Source: an uncultured beta proteobacterium (GTDB taxonomy: Bacteria; Pseudomonadota; Gammaproteobacteria; Burkholderiales; Burkholderiaceae). From it: DNA of 17,433 nucleotides. The notes beneath the pieces are model-generated. The model was not told where the DNA came from. It ran no database searches and saw only the letters and a program-made list of their open reading frames with translations. The stretch lies in assembly GCA_903930665.1 (NCBI GenBank), contig CAIYZI010000230.1:1-17433 (forward strand), written 5' to 3'. Of this stretch, positions 14,119 to 17,433 are shown one piece after another. Each line of letters opens with the position of its first letter. The first letter of the stretch is position 1. The position numbers and the translations under genes are program-made.

Positions 14119-16733
14119 TTGATCGTCTCCACCAACTCATGGGCCCAAGGACTTTGAACGACTTTATCTAGTCCAATCTGCTCGTGCAGTCCTCCTAAAT
14201 ATTGTCTTAAGGTCGAGATAAACTCGCCAAAATTGAAACTGGAAAACATCCCGTGCGGCTCTTCGCCCATACTCCAATGGCCCATGACCGCATCAACCAC
14301 CTCAATCGGACAATGGGCCTCGAGCAATTGCGTACGAATAAAACGACGGTGGCTGTTGGCTTTGACATCTAAATAATTCTTAAGATACTGCTCGATGACT
14401 TTTGGTCGAGCTTCAACAGGCCTTAATTTGTCATCGAGAAAAAAGCAGGGTTTTTGCACCTGACGCATATCAAATTTTCCAGTCAGGTGTGGCCGAACAG
14501 CCTCTAAGTGCACTTCATAAAGTTGCATCTGTTCAACCAATTTTTCTGGCAACCAGACCATCCTCGATTTATGGTGAGACCCGTCGTCTTTATCCGTTAA
14601 AGCTGCAATCCCCCTTTCTTGATCGATAAATTCAAGCGCTAAATAAGGGGTTTTAATTGCCCTGCAGGTGGTGGCGTATGCGAAAAACTGTAAAACATAA
14701 AGCGTATACAGATTATGAAAGTGCACTAGGCTGACTTTACTGGCGACCTTAGCCTCTCGCCTGGCTAGCCTCACATCCGCAATGAGTCTTTGAAACAGTG
14801 TTTTTACTGCAGGCAGGGTTGGGCAATTTCTTGCCCCAACGTTCAACTGCGATTGGTCATGATCTGCTGGCATCCACAATTCAATGGATTTTGGATCCAT
14901 CTTCTCTATCTTGTCGCTTACCGTTTTGATTGCTAGATCAGATGTGCTGATCACTACTTTTTTATAGGCCTCTTGCAACAACTTAATAGAAGGGGAGGTA
15001 TAAAAAATGCGCACTTGAGACAAGTAATGTTCCCGACTGAGGGTACAGCTGGCCATGGCGCTATCACCATAGTGCAGCACCAACTGGCTCCAAATGGTAT
15101 TGGTAATTTTTCCCTTGGTTACTCGACCGTCCGGGGAATACTCTTTTAACCAACTCACCACGGATTTGGCCAACTCCTCGGGTGAGCTTATAAATAAGGG
15201 GATGGTCTTTTTCGACTTAATTCGCTCTCCCAGTACTTTTGAGAAAGAGATCCAATGGCCTGCAAAGGCGGGTAAAAAATAGAAATGCCCAAGCTGGCGA
15301 ACCTGATCGGGCCTTCTGGACTGAACAATTTTGTACTCAGGGCCAAAGGCTGGGATAACCCAGCAAATTCGCCGAGCCTTTACGTCGCAATAGACGCTAA
15401 CGTCCTCATTTTTGCCATCGGGCCGCTCAAAATCCACTTTAATCTTGGCCGCTTCAAGTACCTGCGCTCCCGTCCAGAGCATTACCTGCAATAAGCAAAA
15501 CGTTTCCAAGAGCAAGCGCTCCGCTTTATTGAGCTCCTTTTTCTTTACCAAGGCGGCGGCTTGCTCCATCAGCTTCAAACGCAAATGCGCGATTTCCTCA
15601 ATTGCCAGCCCGTCATAGTCCCAAGGAATGTTCTGATTGGCTTTTTCTAAGTGCCGTTTTTTAGCCCTAGCTGCCCTTGCCAAACTACCCAAACCGCGCT
15701 TTGTCTCCTTGCAATCAAAGTGACTTAATACAACTAGCTCCTCCGAATCGTCTTCGCCGGGACAAAGATCACTATCGAGCAGGGTGATGCGCTCTTTCTT
15801 GGTTTGGGTTTTTTTGCCAACGATATCAATCGTCCCCCATCGAGAGCTAGGATCATCTCCATCGTCCAATTGCACCGTGTACCCCAAAATCGTGATGGGT
15901 GAATGAATGCTGCCGCCAACCCAAGGACCGCCCCCAGAACCTGAACCGCCCGATCGCTCACCTTGGTTGATGCGCTCTATCCAAATGGCATCACCATAAA
16001 CCTTGTCCAGGAAGCGAATAAAGCCCTTACGCTCCTCGTCAATCCGAACGACTCCCGAAATAGGCAGCTTTTTTAGCTCATCAGAAAAAAGTCTTGGAGA
16101 AACAGTGACTGGCAAAAGGCCCAATAATTTTTCATGCCCATCTTCTGAATACCGCCGCACAGCGCGACCCGCGCCATCGATGTAATTTGGCAACGCCTTC
16201 CATGGTCTATCTATGGAAAATTGATACTCCTGACGGGTCGAATCTTCCTTTAGCGCAATGACATTCGCTATCAGAAACTGCCCAACCAAAAGCATAAATT
16301 GATCGGTATGTTTTTCAGGGGATATTTCACAAAGAGTGGAATAGAGGGGAAAACTACTTACCCCATTTCCTTGAATTGGATTTTTTCCATTTGCATTGGC
16401 CTTCTTGCCAAAGTGGGGGCCAATCTTTCTTGTTAGCTCGGCCTCATGATTCAAAACCCAATCTAAGGTTGGCAGCCAATTTAGAAGTCCTGACTTTTCT
16501 AAGCCGATATCCCAATCCTTGGGGGCAAGCTCCAAAATTCGCTTCACCATTGAAAACGCTTTGGGAAGTGCAACCAAATGATCGTGGGCAGTTATGAGCC
16601 AAAGGATGTCCTGCAGAATTTCAAGGTCTTGATTTTGGTTTTTCGCCTCTTCAAGCAACTTCAGGTGACTTGGACTCAGTCTTGGCTGCACCCTCTTAAG
16701 CAGCTCTTTGTCTGATTTCACCGTTATCCCCAT
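14115..16733 (-). CDS. Large degenerate tyrosine-recombinase-like protein, partner of the adjacent integrase
   Basis: 872 aa. Near residue 418, LWTGAQVLEAAKI mimics the integrase box 'TGLR..E...L' with Gln in place of Arg. The C-terminal part (about 655-850) again looks integrase-like: TTCRAIKTP (R691), a hairpin with KDDGSHHKSR, NSHRRFIRTQLL (H795, R800) and VVDAVMGHWSMGEEP (H819). At the position of the nucleophile it reads GMFSSFNFGEF, with no Tyr. It may therefore be a structural or targeting subunit rather than a cutter. A glycine/serine-rich linker (about 259-275) separates the N-terminal part. The ATG at 16733 follows a plausible promoter by about 30 nt. The stop overlaps the start of the 1088-aa integrase, so the two are translationally coupled. 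The gene faces away from the tRNA remnant, a usual place for an integrase module. Confidence 0.8.
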   Translation of the reverse strand: MGITVKSDKELLKRVQPRLSPSHLKLLEEAKNQNQDLEILQDILWLITAHDHLVALPKAFSMVKRILELAPKDWDIGLEKSGLLNWLPTLDWVLNHEAELTRKIGPHFGKKANANGKNPIQGNGVSSFPLYSTLCEISPEKHTDQFMLLVGQFLIANVIALKEDSTRQEYQFSIDRPWKALPNYIDGAGRAVRRYSEDGHEKLLGLLPVTVSPRLFSDELKKLPISGVVRIDEERKGFIRFLDKVYGDAIWIERINQGERSGGSGSGGGPWVGGSIHSPITILGYTVQLDDGDDPSSRWGTIDIVGKKTQTKKERITLLDSDLCPGEDDSEELVVLSHFDCKETKRGLGSLARAARAKKRHLEKANQNIPWDYDGLAIEEIAHLRLKLMEQAAALVKKKELNKAERLLLETFCLLQVMLWTGAQVLEAAKIKVDFERPDGKNEDVSVYCDVKARRICWVIPAFGPEYKIVQSRRPDQVRQLGHFYFLPAFAGHWISFSKVLGERIKSKKTIPLFISSPEELAKSVVSWLKEYSPDGRVTKGKITNTIWSQLVLHYGDSAMASCTLSREHYLSQVRIFYTSPSIKLLQEAYKKVVISTSDLAIKTVSDKIEKMDPKSIELWMPADHDQSQLNVGARNCPTLPAVKTLFQRLIADVRLARREAKVASKVSLVHFHNLYTLYVLQFFAYATTCRAIKTPYLALEFIDQERGIAALTDKDDGSHHKSRMVWLPEKLVEQMQLYEVHLEAVRPHLTGKFDMRQVQKPCFFLDDKLRPVEARPKVIEQYLKNYLDVKANSHRRFIRTQLLEAHCPIEVVDAVMGHWSMGEEPHGMFSSFNFGEFISTLRQYLGGLHEQIGLDKVVQSPWAHELVETIN

Positions 16734-16771
16734 ATATTTTTTGCACCAATTTGAGTCATTCAGCTTCGTTT

Positions 16772-16799
16772 ATAATAGGCTAATACTCAAAATACGCAA
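16772..16799 (-). promoter_or_regulatory. Candidate promoter of the two-gene recombinase operon
   Basis: On the minus strand, TTGCGT (16794-16799) and TATTAT (16772-16777) are 16 bp apart. The -10 matches 5/6. The start of transcription would fall near 16765, giving a leader of about 30 nt before the ATG at 16733. No other gene is visible between 16734 and 16959, which is very AT-rich. Confidence 0.5.
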
Positions 16800-16805
16800 A
16801 TAATA

Positions 16806-16846
16806 TTTACTGCATTTGTTACATTTTTCTAGTTTTTTACTGATTT
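16806..16846 (+). repeat. Short direct repeat in the AT-rich leader, possible recombinase arm sites
   Basis: TTTACTGCATTT (16806-16817) and TTTACTGATTT (16836-16846) differ by one inserted C and start 30 bp apart, between the recombinase promoter and the tRNA remnant. Similar TTTTTAC words recur nearby (about 16924 leftward). Repeats in this position can be arm-type binding sites, but in AT-rich DNA chance is a serious alternative. Confidence 0.25.
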
Positions 16847-16959
16847 ATCCTGTCTTAATAGTTTATAAATTTTCCTATAAAATTCTTGTTAAGCATTGAT
16901 TTTATTGTGTTTTTACATATTAATACGATTTATGCCGTTTGATGTATTGGTGGTGTCAT

Positions 16960-17000
16960 GGCCTCCGAAGCCGCAGGTTCGATTCCTGCCGGGCGCGCCA
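16960..17000 (+). other. tRNA(Arg)-like 3' remnant, probable attachment site (island end)
   Basis: The stretch ends in CCA at 17000. GCAGG-TTCGATT-CCTGC (16973-16989) is a perfect T arm, followed by CGGGCGC, discriminator G and CCA. The missing 5' partner would be GCGCCCG, the acceptor start of bacterial tRNA-Arg(CCG). Just before it, GGC-CTCCGAA-GCC (16960-16972) resembles an anticodon arm with anticodon CCG, but the variable loop is absent and no D arm or 5' acceptor strand exists upstream, so this is not a working tRNA. A 3' tRNA copy next to integrase genes is the usual mark of an integrated island. The full tRNA and the second end should lie outside the window. Confidence 0.72.
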
Positions 17001-17085
17001 ATAATAAGTGGGGGGGCTTTGACCTACATCATGCAGAAAATTGTGGAAAAGGCTATCATTTGCTCCTAAATTATTGATTCTTATC

Positions 17086-17433
17086 ATGCCTAATCACTTA
17101 AATCCGACCCTTTCAGAACCGTCTATTGCCAATCCCCTGGCTCCTGATCTACCTTTGCCACATAGAAAGATCATTCGTAGTTGGCTCATCCCCATGGCTC
17201 AAGGTGAAACAGGCAGGGCATTGATGTTGCTCTTAATAGACGCCTCCTTATGGCTAGCCTGCATTGCTGGAACCGTTTTTGCAGAAAATATCCTGCTTAA
17301 GCTAGTCTTCGGTGTGGTGGCTGGCTTTGTAACTGGCAGAATTTTTATTTTGGGTCATGATGCCTGCCATCAAAGCTTCACCCCAAACCGCGAACTTAAT
17401 AAAGTTCTTGGTCGAATTGCCTTTCTGCCATCC
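17086..17433 (+). CDS. Fatty acid desaturase family protein, N-terminal part only
   Basis: 116 codons are present and the frame is open at the right edge. The start is the ATG at 17086. Residues about 1-30 are proline-rich (NPLAPDLPLPHRK). Two hydrophobic segments follow (about 44-61, MLLLIDASLWLACIAG, and 67-84, LKLVFGVVAGFVTG). The first histidine box is present as GHDACHQSF (HX3H). In this family the histidine boxes bind a di-iron centre in a membrane-bound desaturase; the second and third boxes lie outside the window, so the substrate cannot be judged. It lies 85 bp past the tRNA remnant, in what I take to be chromosomal flank. Confidence 0.9.
   Translation, partial: MPNHLNPTLSEPSIANPLAPDLPLPHRKIIRSWLIPMAQGETGRALMLLLIDASLWLACIAGTVFAENILLKLVFGVVAGFVTGRIFILGHDACHQSFTPNRELNKVLGRIAFLPS

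Noticed and set aside
10852..16733. Calling the element a GInt island
   Set aside because: GInts carry three integrases and a small HLH protein (ginABCD). Only two recombinase-like genes are present and no small fourth gene was found, so the similarity is noted but not asserted.
16940..17000. A complete tRNA gene ending at 17000
   Set aside because: The T arm and acceptor 3' strand are good, but there is no GCGCCCG 5' strand, no D arm and no variable loop upstream, so it is a remnant only.

Overview
The window looks like the integrase-bearing end of a genomic island in a Gram-negative bacterium. The moderate GC content (by eye about 44-46%), the protein styles and the tRNA(Arg)-like 3' end suggest a betaproteobacterium, possibly a freshwater Polynucleobacter relative. 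This is an inference from style only. The right edge is probably ordinary chromosome: a truncated fatty acid desaturase gene (17086 onward) preceded by a 3' tRNA remnant ending in CCA at 17000. Leftward from that remnant lies what I read as the element.

Layout from right to left: (a) an AT-rich leader with a plausible promoter (16734-16959); (b) two very large overlapping tyrosine-recombinase-type genes on the minus strand (16733-10852), one with a complete catalytic set and one degenerate; (c) a four-TM pentapeptide-repeat membrane protein (10613-9342); (d) a hipBA toxin-antitoxin pair (9120-7532) with three operator-like palindromes spaced exactly 27 bp apart, and visibly higher GC than its surroundings; (e) a two-gene minus-strand unit that I regard as a candidate defence system. 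It encodes a 472-aa protein with a C-terminal HEPN RX4H motif (7315-5897), followed by a roughly 1250-aa protein with a nuclease-like N-terminus, an NTPase-like domain that lacks a Walker A motif, and a long helical C-terminus (5831-2077). The second gene is split by a -1 shift at a run of five T (minus strand). (f) An uncharacterised 287-aa protein (1212-2075, plus strand) ends one base from the end of that gene. (g) At the left edge, an AraC-type regulator with a DJ-1/PfpI domain (216-1193) is divergent from a truncated DJ-1/PfpI enzyme gene (129-1), sharing an 86-bp control region with an inverted repeat.

The recombinases plus tRNA remnant would supply mobility, hipBA stability or dormancy, and the HEPN/large-protein pair the likely defence cargo. 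The left end of the element is not visible: no second copy of the tRNA 3' sequence was found in the window. No intergenic gap exceeds 300 bp, and no CRISPR array or complete RNA gene was seen.
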